Assembly (NCBI RefSeq): GCF_030010215.1
Contig: NZ_JASCRR010000003.1
Span: 1-64,000 of the forward strand
Direction: 5' to 3'
Source: Tianweitania sp. UT-5YL-CI-8
Lineage (GTDB): Bacteria > Pseudomonadota > Alphaproteobacteria > Rhizobiales > Rhizobiaceae
DNA length: 64,000 nucleotides
Shown here: positions 8,301-16,827 of the stretch, one piece after another
Layout: each line of letters opens with the position of its first letter
Numbering within the stretch: the stretch's first letter is position 1
The notes under the pieces: generated by a model
Seen by the model: only the letters and a program-made list of their open reading frames with translations
Told to the model about the DNA's origin: nothing
The model's database searches: none
Position numbers and translations under genes: made by a program

Positions 8301-9992
8301 GAATGCCACGGCGGCAGCGTCCGGTTCGCTGGCCGCCTGACGCGCGATAAGCCCGTGAATGCAGGTCGCCCGGTCGAACGCCCTGTCCGTCTGGTTCAGG
8401 TCATAAAGCAAGTGCTGCCGCTCGACATCGCTGATCAGCGGGATTTCGGAGAACGAAGCCTGCCCGTCGAAGCCTTCCATGCAGATGGCGAGGCGCGCGA
8501 CCAGCGTGGCGACGGTCTCGCAGGCAAGGCGGCTTTCATCATGGATCAGGCGGTTTCCATCGTCCGCAACGATGAATGTCATCGCGCAGCCTTCAATAGG
8601 CTTGCCGGCCTGCGCGGATGCGCAGCGGACCAGCCCGATGGACAGCGCCGGACGGGCGAGGCCCGGTGTCCGCTCGATCAGGTCCAGCGGATAGGAGAGA
8701 CGGCTTTCAGCCTTTGTGATAGCTTGCTGTGCAGTCTCCAGGAAATCGTCGGCCTTCTGTTCGGGAGAAACTTCGACATGCAGCGGATAGGCACTGGCGA
8801 AATAGCCCGGATGCGCCGCGCTGAAGCTGGCAATCGCATCGGAACTATAGGCGACATCGAAGGACAGCTTGCCGAAATGGCGGGAAAGGAAAGCGAGAAT
8901 GCGCCCGGCGCGCATATCCGGCGCGCCATCGCCGAACAGATCGAGCGTGACGCCGCGGTAAGCCGGCTCTGAAGCGCCGTCGGAAAGGATGGGCGCAAGA
9001 TTGAGATTCTCCAGCCGTGCGAGGTGGCGCGCGGTCGCCTCCTCATGGCGGACAACGCGCCCAAGAGCCTCATCGAGGCTCCTCATGGCATCGTCTCCGG
9101 GAACAGGCAACAGATCGCCTTGCTTTACCACCGTCGCAAGCTGCACGGAGAAGGAACACGCCGCTTCAACAGCCACCGGATGGTCAAAGGTGGCAATGAC
9201 GACGCTGTTTCCCTCGACGGATATGACCGTGCCCGGCTTTCCGCCCGGCTGGTCCAGCACTCTCAACGAGTAGACCCGAAACACGCCTTGCGGCGTCGCG
9301 ATTTTCGGCAGCGTCAGCGGGTTGCGGTAGCCGGTGCCGAAGCTGAGGCCCCGGAACAGGCGCGAAAGCTCCTGCGCCGGCCTGTCGAAGCGCAGTGTGC
9401 CGGCCGCCGCCGGCCGGCGGTCGCGCGCAAAGTAGCTGCGTCGCGACAGATCCTGCCTGTGGTTCTGCAGCGTCCCTGCGGTGAGGTCGCGCACCAGCCT
9501 CGCGAAGCTCGCTATGCCGGCCTCGTAGCAGCGAGTGTTCAGGGTCAGCGCGCTGTCTTCCGGGCCGATCTCGAAACTCTCCGTGGCGTGAACGTCGCCT
9601 TCGTCGATCCCGGACGTCAGCGCGTGCCATGTCACGCCATGTGTGCCGCGACCCTCGATCAGGCTCCAACTCGGCGTGTTCAGGCCGGCGACATCCGGCA
9701 GCGGGCCGTCATGGAAGTTGATGCCGCCGCAGCGCGCTCGCTTCCAGGCCGCATCGGGGATGATGCGGAGATTGGCGATGCTCATCAGCCAGTCATAGTC
9801 GAAGGGGACGAGCCGCGCGGCGATGTCGCCGCTGGAACCGATCAGCGGTATGCGCCGCTCGACCGCCCAGTCCCGGATGGCGGGGGTCTCGGTGGCGATG
9901 AGGGCGATGGTGCAACCGTTCTCGATGAGAAGGTCGGCACATTGGATGAGGAGGGAATTTTCCCCCACAAGCAAGCAACTGAAACTGGCCAT
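5388..9992 (-). CDS. NRPS: formyltransferase, partial C, adenylation with embedded luciferase-like monooxygenase, carrier
   Basis: A 1534-residue single-module NRPS. Domains in order: Fmt-like N-formyltransferase (residues 1-200; NFHDGPLP near 91 and GIDEGDV near 130 supply the usual Asn, His and Asp) with an Fmt C-terminal-like region to about 290; only the C-lobe of a condensation domain (about 340-530, no HHxxxDG); adenylation core with YVIYTSGSTGRPKG (about 685) and SFDISVLEIF (A4, about 737); an FMN-dependent luciferase-like monooxygenase of the MupA/Atu3671 type (about 772-1113); the rest of the adenylation domain from NMYGPTETTIW (A5, about 1210) to NAKVD; and a carrier with Ser about 1460 in GGHS. 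Specificity residues by eye are D-I-L-Q-F-G-M-I-W, close to known glycine codes. There is no thioesterase, so the product must pass to the PKS or another enzyme. ATG 9992 is preferred over GTG 10046 because it begins directly at the Fmt fold. Confidence 0.93.
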   Translation of the reverse strand: MASFSCLLVGENSLLIQCADLLIENGCTIALIATETPAIRDWAVERRIPLIGSSGDIAARLVPFDYDWLMSIANLRIIPDAAWKRARCGGINFHDGPLPDVAGLNTPSWSLIEGRGTHGVTWHALTSGIDEGDVHATESFEIGPEDSALTLNTRCYEAGIASFARLVRDLTAGTLQNHRQDLSRRSYFARDRRPAAAGTLRFDRPAQELSRLFRGLSFGTGYRNPLTLPKIATPQGVFRVYSLRVLDQPGGKPGTVISVEGNSVVIATFDHPVAVEAACSFSVQLATVVKQGDLLPVPGDDAMRSLDEALGRVVRHEEATARHLARLENLNLAPILSDGASEPAYRGVTLDLFGDGAPDMRAGRILAFLSRHFGKLSFDVAYSSDAIASFSAAHPGYFASAYPLHVEVSPEQKADDFLETAQQAITKAESRLSYPLDLIERTPGLARPALSIGLVRCASAQAGKPIEGCAMTFIVADDGNRLIHDESRLACETVATLVARLAICMEGFDGQASFSEIPLISDVERQHLLYDLNQTDRAFDRATCIHGLIARQAASEPDAAAVAFRGSSITYGELEERASRVAGHLAAHIHGPDTIIGLHLPRGIDMVVGAYAILKAGAAYLPLDPAFPANRLDQMVEDSAARIVLASRDASRKLADGAATTLAIEDLLAEPAPVHTLHQASSQDLAYVIYTSGSTGRPKGVMIEHRNVLNFFAGMDERIPRMEGRQDVWLAVTSLSFDISVLEIFWTLSRGFKVVVHSSELDQVKSGQDVLPANGRAMDFSLFYWGNDDGVGPEKYRTLLEGARFADQHGFQAIWTPERHFHAFGGPYPNPSVTGAAVAAVTRNLDIRAGSCVLPLHHPARVAEEWAVVDNLCGGRVGLAFASGWMPEDFVLRPENAPPHNKAAMLRDIDTVRKLWRGESLEFDFGSGKAAIVTQPRPMSKDLPVWVTTAGNAETYRDAARAGAHVLTHLLGQSIDELADKIAIYRKTLVETGRSPVDFKVTLMLHTLIGHDREVVRDQARGPMKDYLRSAAALIKQYAWAFPAFKKPAGITKPMDVDLQSLAADEMDAILEFAFTRYFEDSGLFGTVDDATARAEQLRRIGVDEIACLIDFGLASSSVLDALVPLASVVKQVRGIEASAGNNAGLAADIRREGVTHLQCTPSMASMFLSDPVDRAAMANLKHLFIGGEPLKRHLLEELRRATAATIENMYGPTETTIWSSTTEATAGEEVVPLGTPIANTGLYVLDAWRQPVPAGETGELYIGGEGVARGYLNREELTAERFLPNPFAAGRIYRTGDLARYRADGCLEFAGRVDNQVKIRGNRIELGEIEAKLSDLPDVREVVVTVREDRPGDMRVVAYLRGTRPYSIEAVREHLAADLPEYMIPAHVVTLATFPLTPNAKVDRSKLPKPVVAAPVTVAVEEAAPTDHVQRQITDAFKRILNIGCVGLHDNFFALGGHSLLAVQMHRQLKADIAPKLTITDIFRFPTVAGLAAHISGSTNSETKLDKVLERASMRRAAMEARRPALARGPNVN

Positions 9993-10287
9993 GGAACCCT
10001 GCGCTGGTATCTTTGTCTTTGCCGCATTGATGCCGCCGCCCCTCACGCGGTCAACCGCGCGGGTTTCGTCCTATCGAGGGATGCCTGGCGGCAGGGTTCG
10101 ACCGCCCGCCTGCTCTCTAATCAATTCGGCGGCCAACTAATCCCAGTTTTTACCCCAAAGGAGTAGCGGCGGTCGGAAGGCCAGACAGAGCAAAGCGTGC
10201 AAGATGGCGCTCTCGACTTTCGCCCCTGTGGCGGCGCGGCCGGGAAAATAAGCTTATCCGATCCAACGAAGGGTTCCCGGCGACCAG
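9993..10287. promoter_or_regulatory. Divergent intergenic region between NRPS and PKS genes
   Basis: About 295 bp separate the head-to-head NRPS and PKS starts, so both promoters should be here and the two genes are probably co-regulated. It contains an AAAGGAG string at about 10155 that precedes no useful start codon. No sigma70 pair, inverted repeat or known operator can be called with confidence. Confidence 0.4.
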
Positions 10288-13200
10288 ATGCTGAACAGTT
10301 CAGACGGACATAGTCCAAACGATATCGCCATCGTGGGCATGGCCCTGCGTGTTCCTGGCGCAAGGAATGTCGACGAGTTCTGGAACAACCTGCGCAGCGG
10401 CACCGAATCCGTCCGCCGGCTGGAGGTCGAGGAACTTCTTGAGGCCGGCGCGTCGCCGGAGGCGATCCACAGTCCGAATTTCGTCCCCTGCACCGCCGAC
10501 CTTCCGGACATGGAAATGTTCGACGCCGAGTTCTTCGGCCTGAGCCCACGGGAAGCCGCGGTGATGGACCCGCAACACCGTCACTTCCTCGAATGCGCCT
10601 GGGAGGCGCTGGAGGATTCAGGGCACATGCCGGATGCCAGCTCCGGTCCGGTCGGCGTCTTCGCCGGCTGCGGCATGGGCAGCTATTTCTATTTCAACGT
10701 GTGCAGCAACAAGGCGCTGGTCGACAATGTCGGCATGTTCCTGCTGCGCCATACCGGCAACGACAAGGACTTCCTGTCCACTCGCGCTTCCTTCACCTTC
10801 GACCTGCGCGGCCCGAGCGTGAACGTGCAGACCGCCTGCTCCACCTCGCTGGTGGCGATTCACTATGCCTGCCAGAGCCTGCTGAGCGGCGAATGCGACG
10901 CGGCTCTGGCCGGCGGCGTGACCATCGAACTGCCGGCGCGGCGCGGCTACCATTTCCAGGAAGGCGAGATTCTGTCTCCTGACGGCCATTGCCGCCCCTT
11001 CGACCACAAGGCGGCAGGAACGGTCTTTGGCAGCGGTGTTGGTGTGGTCGTGCTGCGGCGGCTGTCGGATGCCATCGCCGACGGCGACACGATCCATGGC
11101 GTCATCAAGGCGACAGCGATCAACAATGACGGTGGCGCAAAGGCCGGTTACCTCGCGCCCAGCGTGGAAGGTCAGGCCTCGGCTGTCGTCGAGGCGATGG
11201 CCATTGCCGGCGTCGACCCCGAAACGATCCAGTATGTCGAGTGCCACGGAACCGGAACGGCGCTCGGTGACCCCATCGAGATCGAGGCGCTGACGCAGGC
11301 CTACAGGCGCTCGTCGGACCGCAGCGGCTATTGCCGCGTCGGCTCGGTGAAGTCGAATATCGGGCATCTGGACACAGCGGCGGGCGTCGTCGGCGTCATC
11401 AAGACCGTGCTGGCGCTCAAGCATGGCGAGATTCCCGCTACGCTCGGCTTCGAGCGCGCCAACCCGGCGATCGACTTCGCGGCGAGTCCGTTCGTGGTCA
11501 ACGCCGCCCTGACGCCGTGGCCGCAGACGACAGGCCGCCGGCGCGCGGCCGTCAATTCGCTGGGCGTCGGCGGCACCAATGCCCATGCGATCCTCGAGCA
11601 GGCGCCGCTGGTCGCGCCGCGTGACAAGGGCCGGCAGACTGTGGCCGCGCTGGTGCTTTCTGCGCGCAGCCCCGCCGCCCTCGACGATGCGGCGCGGCGG
11701 CTTTCCCAGTGGCTTGCGGGCAATCCCGACAGCCGGCTTGGCGATGTTTCCCATACGCTCCTTACCGGGCGCAAACGGTTCGAGCACAACCGCATCGTCG
11801 CGGTGCGCGATCGTCAGGACGCCATCGCGGCACTTGCCGAACCGGCGCGCGCGCAGGCGCAGCACAGGCTGGATGCCGCGTCGGGAGCCGTGTTTATGTT
11901 CGCGGGCGGCGGCGCGCAGTATCGCGGCATGGCGGCCAACCTCTACCGGACCCGCGACGATTTCCGCTTCATCGTGGACAAGGGCCTTTCGGTCCTGCCC
12001 GCCAGCGCTGCCCAGGAAATCAGGACGGCATGGTTCGAGGCAGCGCCGGATGGACCGGATCCGCTTCTGCGGCCATCCGTGCAGTTGCCAACCATCTTGA
12101 TCGTTGAGGTCGCCATCGCACGCATGTGGATGGCGGCAGGCGTCAAGCCGGCGGCGCTGATCGGCCACTCGATGGGCGAGAGCGCGGCGGCCTGCATAGC
12201 CGGCGTCATCGATTTCGCCGACGCGGTGCGGCTCGTGCGGCTGCGCGGCGAGCTATTCGACACGATTGAGCCGGGTGGCATGCTAAGCGTGCCCATGCCC
12301 GAGGACGAGTTGAAGGTGATCCTGCCTGAAGCGCTTGACCTTGCCTCCGTCAATGCGCCGGGCCTGGCCGTCGTGTCGGGCGGCAATGCCGATCTCGCCG
12401 CCTTTGCCGCTACGCTCGCGGCGCGTGAGGTCACTGCTGCGCGCATTCCCATAGACATTGCGGCCCATTCGCGGATGCTCGATACGATCCTGCCGCGCTG
12501 GGAAGCATTCCTGCGCACACTTGTCCTGCGCGCGCCGGATATCCCCATCATCTCCAACGCCACCGGGGAGCGGTTGACGGCGGAGCAGGCGACCGATCCC
12601 AGGTACTGGGTCGGCCATCTGCGCTCGACGGTCCGCTTCGCGGACGGTATGCGCAGGCTATCGCAGGACCCGCATCTCATTTACATCGAAGTCGGACCCG
12701 GCAAGACGCTGTCGACGCTGGCAAAGGCGCAAGGGTCCATCAAGGCGGACCAGATCATCAACAGCCTTCCTCATCCGGAGGAGATCTGCGACGACGCGCT
12801 GCATCTTCTTGCCGCAATGGGCCGGGCGCGGGTAGCTGGCCTGCCGGTCGAACTGGCAACGCTCTATGGCGGCCCCGGCAGGCGGATCAACCTGCCGACT
12901 TATCCGTTCCAGCATCGCCGCTTCTTCATCGAGGCGGATCGGACGCGGCAACCGGTTTCGTCGGAACAGCCTCTGGCGAAGGAACCGGACCTGAGCCGCT
13001 GGGGCTGGCGTCCGGTCTGGAAGCGCTCCGTGCCGGACTACGAGGCAGGCGCTGAGGCTGAAGCCGGGACATGGCTCTTCTTTACCGACGGGGGCACGAT
13101 CTGCGACGCAATGGTGCGGCAGTTGCGCGGCCACGGCCATCGCGTTGCGACGGTGATGGTCGGTGATGCCTTCGTCCGCAGGTCCGAGACCGACTATGTC

Positions 13201-16200
13201 CTTTGCCCGGAACTCGGTCCTGCCGGCTATGCCTCGCTGTTAAAGGCTCTGGCGCAGGACGCGATGCTACCCAAGCGCATCGTGCATGGCTGGCTGCTGG
13301 GCGCAGGCGCCGGCGCGCGAGCGGGATCGAACGCTTTCCACCGCATTCAGGAGACGGGCTTCTACAGCCTGCTCAACATGGCGAAGGCGCTGGGCGAGGG
13401 TGACCTGCCGGCGAGCCTGCATGTGCTGGTGCTGACAAGTTCCTTGCAGCGCGTAGCCGACGAGCCGGTACAGCATCCGGAAAAAGCGACCGTGCTAGGG
13501 CCGGGCCTTGTCATCCCGCGCGAATTGCCGGGCACGACCGTGCGGCTCGTCGATATAGAGATGCAGGTTGCGCCCCGCCGCAGCTTCCTGCGCCGAGCCA
13601 CCGCGTCGGACTGGAACGGATCGGAAGCCGCCCGGCTTCTTTGGGAGGAACTGCTCGCCGCGCCAAGCTCGGAAGTCGTCGCGCATCGCGCGGGTCGGCG
13701 CTGGACCCGGTCCTATTCCCGCTTTTCGCTCGATGAGCAGCTCGGAACCGAGGCCCCGCTCAAGAAGGGCGGCGTCTACCTGTTTACCGGCGGTCTTGGC
13801 GATCTAGCCACTTCGCTGTCCGCTGGCCTCGCGGAGCAATATCAGGCCCGCATCGTACTGGTCGGACGCACCGAGCTTCCGCCGCGCGACAGGTGGATTT
13901 CGTATCGCAGGCAGCATCGCTTCGATGCGGTCGCCCGAGGCATTGATGCTATCCTTTCGGTCGAGGCAAAGGGCGGCGAGGTTCTCTATTGCTGCACCGA
14001 CGTGACCGAGGCGGGTTCCTTCAAGGAAGCCCTTAATCTCGCAATCGGCCGTTTCGGCCGCATCGACGGCGTCTTCCATGCCGCGGGCGTGGTGGATGAC
14101 GGGTTGATGCAGGAAAAGACGGTTGAGGGCGTCGAGAACGTTCTTGCGCCGAAGCTTCTTGGAACCAGCGTACTCGACCAGCTTCTGCGCGGCGTCGACA
14201 TCGACTTCCTCGTGCTGTTCTCTTCTACGAGCACAGTCACCGCGCCGGCAGGGCAGGCCGACTATGTGGCCGCGAACGCCTATCTCGATGCCTATGCCGA
14301 CAGCGCTGCGACCATTGCCGGTCGCCGCACAATCGCGCTCCATTGGGGTATCTGGAATGAGGTCGGGCTTGCCGCCCGCGCCACGGGCATGGCGGCAGAG
14401 CGTGCAACCACCGTTTCGGAGCCCGCCAACGGTCCGTTCTATCGGCGCTGGGAGGCGGATGACAACGGGCTTATCTGCCTTGCCACGGAGATCGGCCCCG
14501 ATAGTCATTGGGTGCTGGATGAACACCGGCTGCTGACCGGCGAGGCAGTGCTGCCGGGAACGGCCTATTTCGACATGATCCTGCAGGCGGCCCGCGAACA
14601 TGGCTTGCCGGACCAGCTTGAACTGAAGGATCTCGTGCTGCTGCGTCCGCTTCTGATCCCGGATGGCGAAAGTCGGACGGTCAGGACATCGCTGGAGGCT
14701 TCGGGCGGCGGCTGGCGTGTGGCCATATGGGCCGGGCAGGCGCCGGGCAGATTCGTAAAACATGCGGAGGCCATTCTGCGCATTGGTGCGACAAGCGCGC
14801 CGGGCCAGATGGACCTTGCAGCGCTGACCGCGCGCCTGCCCGATCTGCGCCGCGCGCCGGAGGGTTCCGCACTGCCGACCGCGCAGGACAGCCATATCCG
14901 TTTCGGGCCGCGCTGGAAGGTGCTGAAATCCGAACGCCTCGGCAAGGCTGAAGCGCTGGGCGAACTGGAACTGCGGTCCGAGCATCGCGCCGACCTCGTT
15001 GCAGGCGTCCTGATACATCCCGCGCTGCTCGACATTGCGACGGGCTTTGGCATGACGCTGGTCGACGGCTTCCGCGATTCCGACGTTCTGTGGGCTCCGG
15101 CCTCCTATGGCAGAGTGAGCCTGCGCGGACCTTTGCCGGAACGTATCGTCAGCCATGTCGTCCATGCGCCTTCCAGCGGATTCGGGCCGGGCTATGCCGT
15201 GTTCGACATCACCATTGCAGATGAGGCTGGCGCGGTCGTGTTCGAGGCGGAACGCTTCGTTATGAAGCGTCTGGCCTCCGACAGCCATTTCGCCCAGTCG
15301 GAAGCTGGCATATCGCGGGAACGGTCGCCGCAGCCGCAGGCCGCATCTCCAAAGCTTGCCGCGCAGGTTCGGCAGGGCATCTTGCCGGCCGAAGGCTTTG
15401 AGGCTTTGGTGCGGGCGCTGGGCTCTGGCCAAAGCCAACCCATCGTCAGCTCCATGGACCTTTCGGCACTGCGCGCACGCGCCGAGGCGACCGCCGAGAA
15501 TCTGCCAGACCTGCTACAACAGCGGCCGGACACGGGCTCTGAAGTCGTGGCGGCCCGCAATCCGCTGGAGGCGAGCCTGTGTGGATATTGGCGCGACCTG
15601 CTGGGCGTCGCGGAGATCGGCATACACGACAGTTTCTTCGACCTGGGTGGCCATTCCCTAATCGCGGTGCGGCTCTTCCGGACGATCAAAAAGGAGCACG
15701 GCGTGGACCTGCCGATCTCGGCGCTCTTCTCGGCTCCGACGATTGCCCAATGCGCCGAACTGATCGCCGCGCAGATCACGGTTCCCGATGCCTCGGTCGA
15801 GGACAAGCCGGCGGCGCAAAGCACCGGCCATGTTCATCTCACGCTCATGCATCCGGGCGCGGTTGCCGATGCAACCCCGATCTTCATCTGCGCCGGCATG
15901 TTCGGAAACCTTCTGAACCTGCGCCATCTCGCGCTCCATCTTGGCGCGGACCGTCCGGTCTACGGCCTTCAGGCAAAGGGCCTGTTCGGGGACATGGCTC
16001 CGCATGAGCGTTTCGACGAAATGGCGCGGGACTACCTTGCTGAAATGCGCTCGGTGCAGCCTTCGGGGCCTTATCTGCTCGCAGGCTATTCCGGCGGCGG
16101 CATCACCGCCTTCGAGATCGCGCGACAGTTGCGCGCGGTAGGCGAGGTCGTCTCGCATATCGTCATGCTCGACACGCCGCAGCCTTGCCAGGCCCCACTC

Positions 16201-16722
16201 AGCCTTGTCGACAAACTGTCAATGAAGACGCAGGATCTTCGTCGTCACAGGCTGGGCTATCTCCGGCAGTGGGTCGATGCACGGACTAGGTGGCGCGAGG
16301 AAACGGCTCGCAAGGACCGGGCGCTGGCGGAGGGCGGGGACGCTCCAGCGGAGGCGTTCAACAATGAGCGGATCGAACTTGCCTTCCGCCGTGCGCTAAC
16401 CCTGTATGAGATCGCTCCCTATGACGGCCAGGTGACACTGTTCCGGCCTAAGCCGAGCGTTCATTACAGGCTGCCCGATGGTCGCCTGCTGATGGAGAAC
16501 CGGAACATCGTGCAGCACGACAATGGCTGGAGCCAGAGCGTTGCTATGCTCGATGTCGTGCAGGTGCCGGGCGACCATGACAGCATGGTGCTGGAGCCGC
16601 AGGTACGCGTGCTTGCCACGCGGATGCGCAGGCTGCTTGCCCGCACACCTTCCATCGCAGATTCTTTCGAGCAACCCGGCGCAGGCGAGTGTGCGAAACA
16701 AGGCGAGATGGCGTCGGCTTGA
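10288..16722 (+). CDS. Type I polyketide synthase, KS-AT-KR-DH-ACP-TE
   Basis: A 2144-residue monomodular PKS. KS: TACSTS with Cys184, ECHGTGT with His320, KSNIGH with His360. AT: GHSMGE with Ser628; the specificity stretch reads IAAHS, neither the classic HAFH (malonyl) nor YASH (methylmalonyl). KR: a structural subdomain from about 900, the cofactor loop FTGGLGDLA (about 1163), and catalytic SST plus ADYVAAN with Tyr1326. DH: HRLLTGEAVLP with His1413 and HPALLDIA with Asp1582, both intact. ACP: GGHS with Ser1790. TE: GYSGGG with Ser1935 and GDHD with His2097. All active-site residues are present. No condensation domain exists, so a carrier-bound acyl group from the divergent NRPS is the natural starter. 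DH lying after KR is the reverse of the usual modular order. No ER, so the product would be alpha,beta-unsaturated. Confidence 0.94.
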   Translation: MLNSSDGHSPNDIAIVGMALRVPGARNVDEFWNNLRSGTESVRRLEVEELLEAGASPEAIHSPNFVPCTADLPDMEMFDAEFFGLSPREAAVMDPQHRHFLECAWEALEDSGHMPDASSGPVGVFAGCGMGSYFYFNVCSNKALVDNVGMFLLRHTGNDKDFLSTRASFTFDLRGPSVNVQTACSTSLVAIHYACQSLLSGECDAALAGGVTIELPARRGYHFQEGEILSPDGHCRPFDHKAAGTVFGSGVGVVVLRRLSDAIADGDTIHGVIKATAINNDGGAKAGYLAPSVEGQASAVVEAMAIAGVDPETIQYVECHGTGTALGDPIEIEALTQAYRRSSDRSGYCRVGSVKSNIGHLDTAAGVVGVIKTVLALKHGEIPATLGFERANPAIDFAASPFVVNAALTPWPQTTGRRRAAVNSLGVGGTNAHAILEQAPLVAPRDKGRQTVAALVLSARSPAALDDAARRLSQWLAGNPDSRLGDVSHTLLTGRKRFEHNRIVAVRDRQDAIAALAEPARAQAQHRLDAASGAVFMFAGGGAQYRGMAANLYRTRDDFRFIVDKGLSVLPASAAQEIRTAWFEAAPDGPDPLLRPSVQLPTILIVEVAIARMWMAAGVKPAALIGHSMGESAAACIAGVIDFADAVRLVRLRGELFDTIEPGGMLSVPMPEDELKVILPEALDLASVNAPGLAVVSGGNADLAAFAATLAAREVTAARIPIDIAAHSRMLDTILPRWEAFLRTLVLRAPDIPIISNATGERLTAEQATDPRYWVGHLRSTVRFADGMRRLSQDPHLIYIEVGPGKTLSTLAKAQGSIKADQIINSLPHPEEICDDALHLLAAMGRARVAGLPVELATLYGGPGRRINLPTYPFQHRRFFIEADRTRQPVSSEQPLAKEPDLSRWGWRPVWKRSVPDYEAGAEAEAGTWLFFTDGGTICDAMVRQLRGHGHRVATVMVGDAFVRRSETDYVLCPELGPAGYASLLKALAQDAMLPKRIVHGWLLGAGAGARAGSNAFHRIQETGFYSLLNMAKALGEGDLPASLHVLVLTSSLQRVADEPVQHPEKATVLGPGLVIPRELPGTTVRLVDIEMQVAPRRSFLRRATASDWNGSEAARLLWEELLAAPSSEVVAHRAGRRWTRSYSRFSLDEQLGTEAPLKKGGVYLFTGGLGDLATSLSAGLAEQYQARIVLVGRTELPPRDRWISYRRQHRFDAVARGIDAILSVEAKGGEVLYCCTDVTEAGSFKEALNLAIGRFGRIDGVFHAAGVVDDGLMQEKTVEGVENVLAPKLLGTSVLDQLLRGVDIDFLVLFSSTSTVTAPAGQADYVAANAYLDAYADSAATIAGRRTIALHWGIWNEVGLAARATGMAAERATTVSEPANGPFYRRWEADDNGLICLATEIGPDSHWVLDEHRLLTGEAVLPGTAYFDMILQAAREHGLPDQLELKDLVLLRPLLIPDGESRTVRTSLEASGGGWRVAIWAGQAPGRFVKHAEAILRIGATSAPGQMDLAALTARLPDLRRAPEGSALPTAQDSHIRFGPRWKVLKSERLGKAEALGELELRSEHRADLVAGVLIHPALLDIATGFGMTLVDGFRDSDVLWAPASYGRVSLRGPLPERIVSHVVHAPSSGFGPGYAVFDITIADEAGAVVFEAERFVMKRLASDSHFAQSEAGISRERSPQPQAASPKLAAQVRQGILPAEGFEALVRALGSGQSQPIVSSMDLSALRARAEATAENLPDLLQQRPDTGSEVVAARNPLEASLCGYWRDLLGVAEIGIHDSFFDLGGHSLIAVRLFRTIKKEHGVDLPISALFSAPTIAQCAELIAAQITVPDASVEDKPAAQSTGHVHLTLMHPGAVADATPIFICAGMFGNLLNLRHLALHLGADRPVYGLQAKGLFGDMAPHERFDEMARDYLAEMRSVQPSGPYLLAGYSGGGITAFEIARQLRAVGEVVSHIVMLDTPQPCQAPLSLVDKLSMKTQDLRRHRLGYLRQWVDARTRWREETARKDRALAEGGDAPAEAFNNERIELAFRRALTLYEIAPYDGQVTLFRPKPSVHYRLPDGRLLMENRNIVQHDNGWSQSVAMLDVVQVPGDHDSMVLEPQVRVLATRMRRLLARTPSIADSFEQPGAGECAKQGEMASA

Positions 16723-16827
16723 TTGCCCCTCTCGCAATGCCCCGCCGGGCCATCCAGTCCGGCAGGCGAGCGATGTCCGCCGCAAGCCGGACGCTACCCC
16801 GGCATGCCGGGAGAACCAGACGTACCG

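Noticed and set aside
9024-10166. Long rightward open frame opposite the NRPS N-terminal region
   Set aside because: Antisense to a strongly supported coding region, with no protein family features; a product of high GC.
10618-15438. Two long leftward open frames (10618-12168 and 13804-15438) inside the PKS gene
   Set aside because: They lie antisense to intact KS, AT, KR and DH motifs and show only Arg/His-rich, low-information sequence.
16723-16827. TTG start giving a 35-residue N-terminal extension of the flippase
   Set aside because: The extension is Pro/Gly/Arg-rich without family match, while ATG 16828 has a ribosome-binding site.
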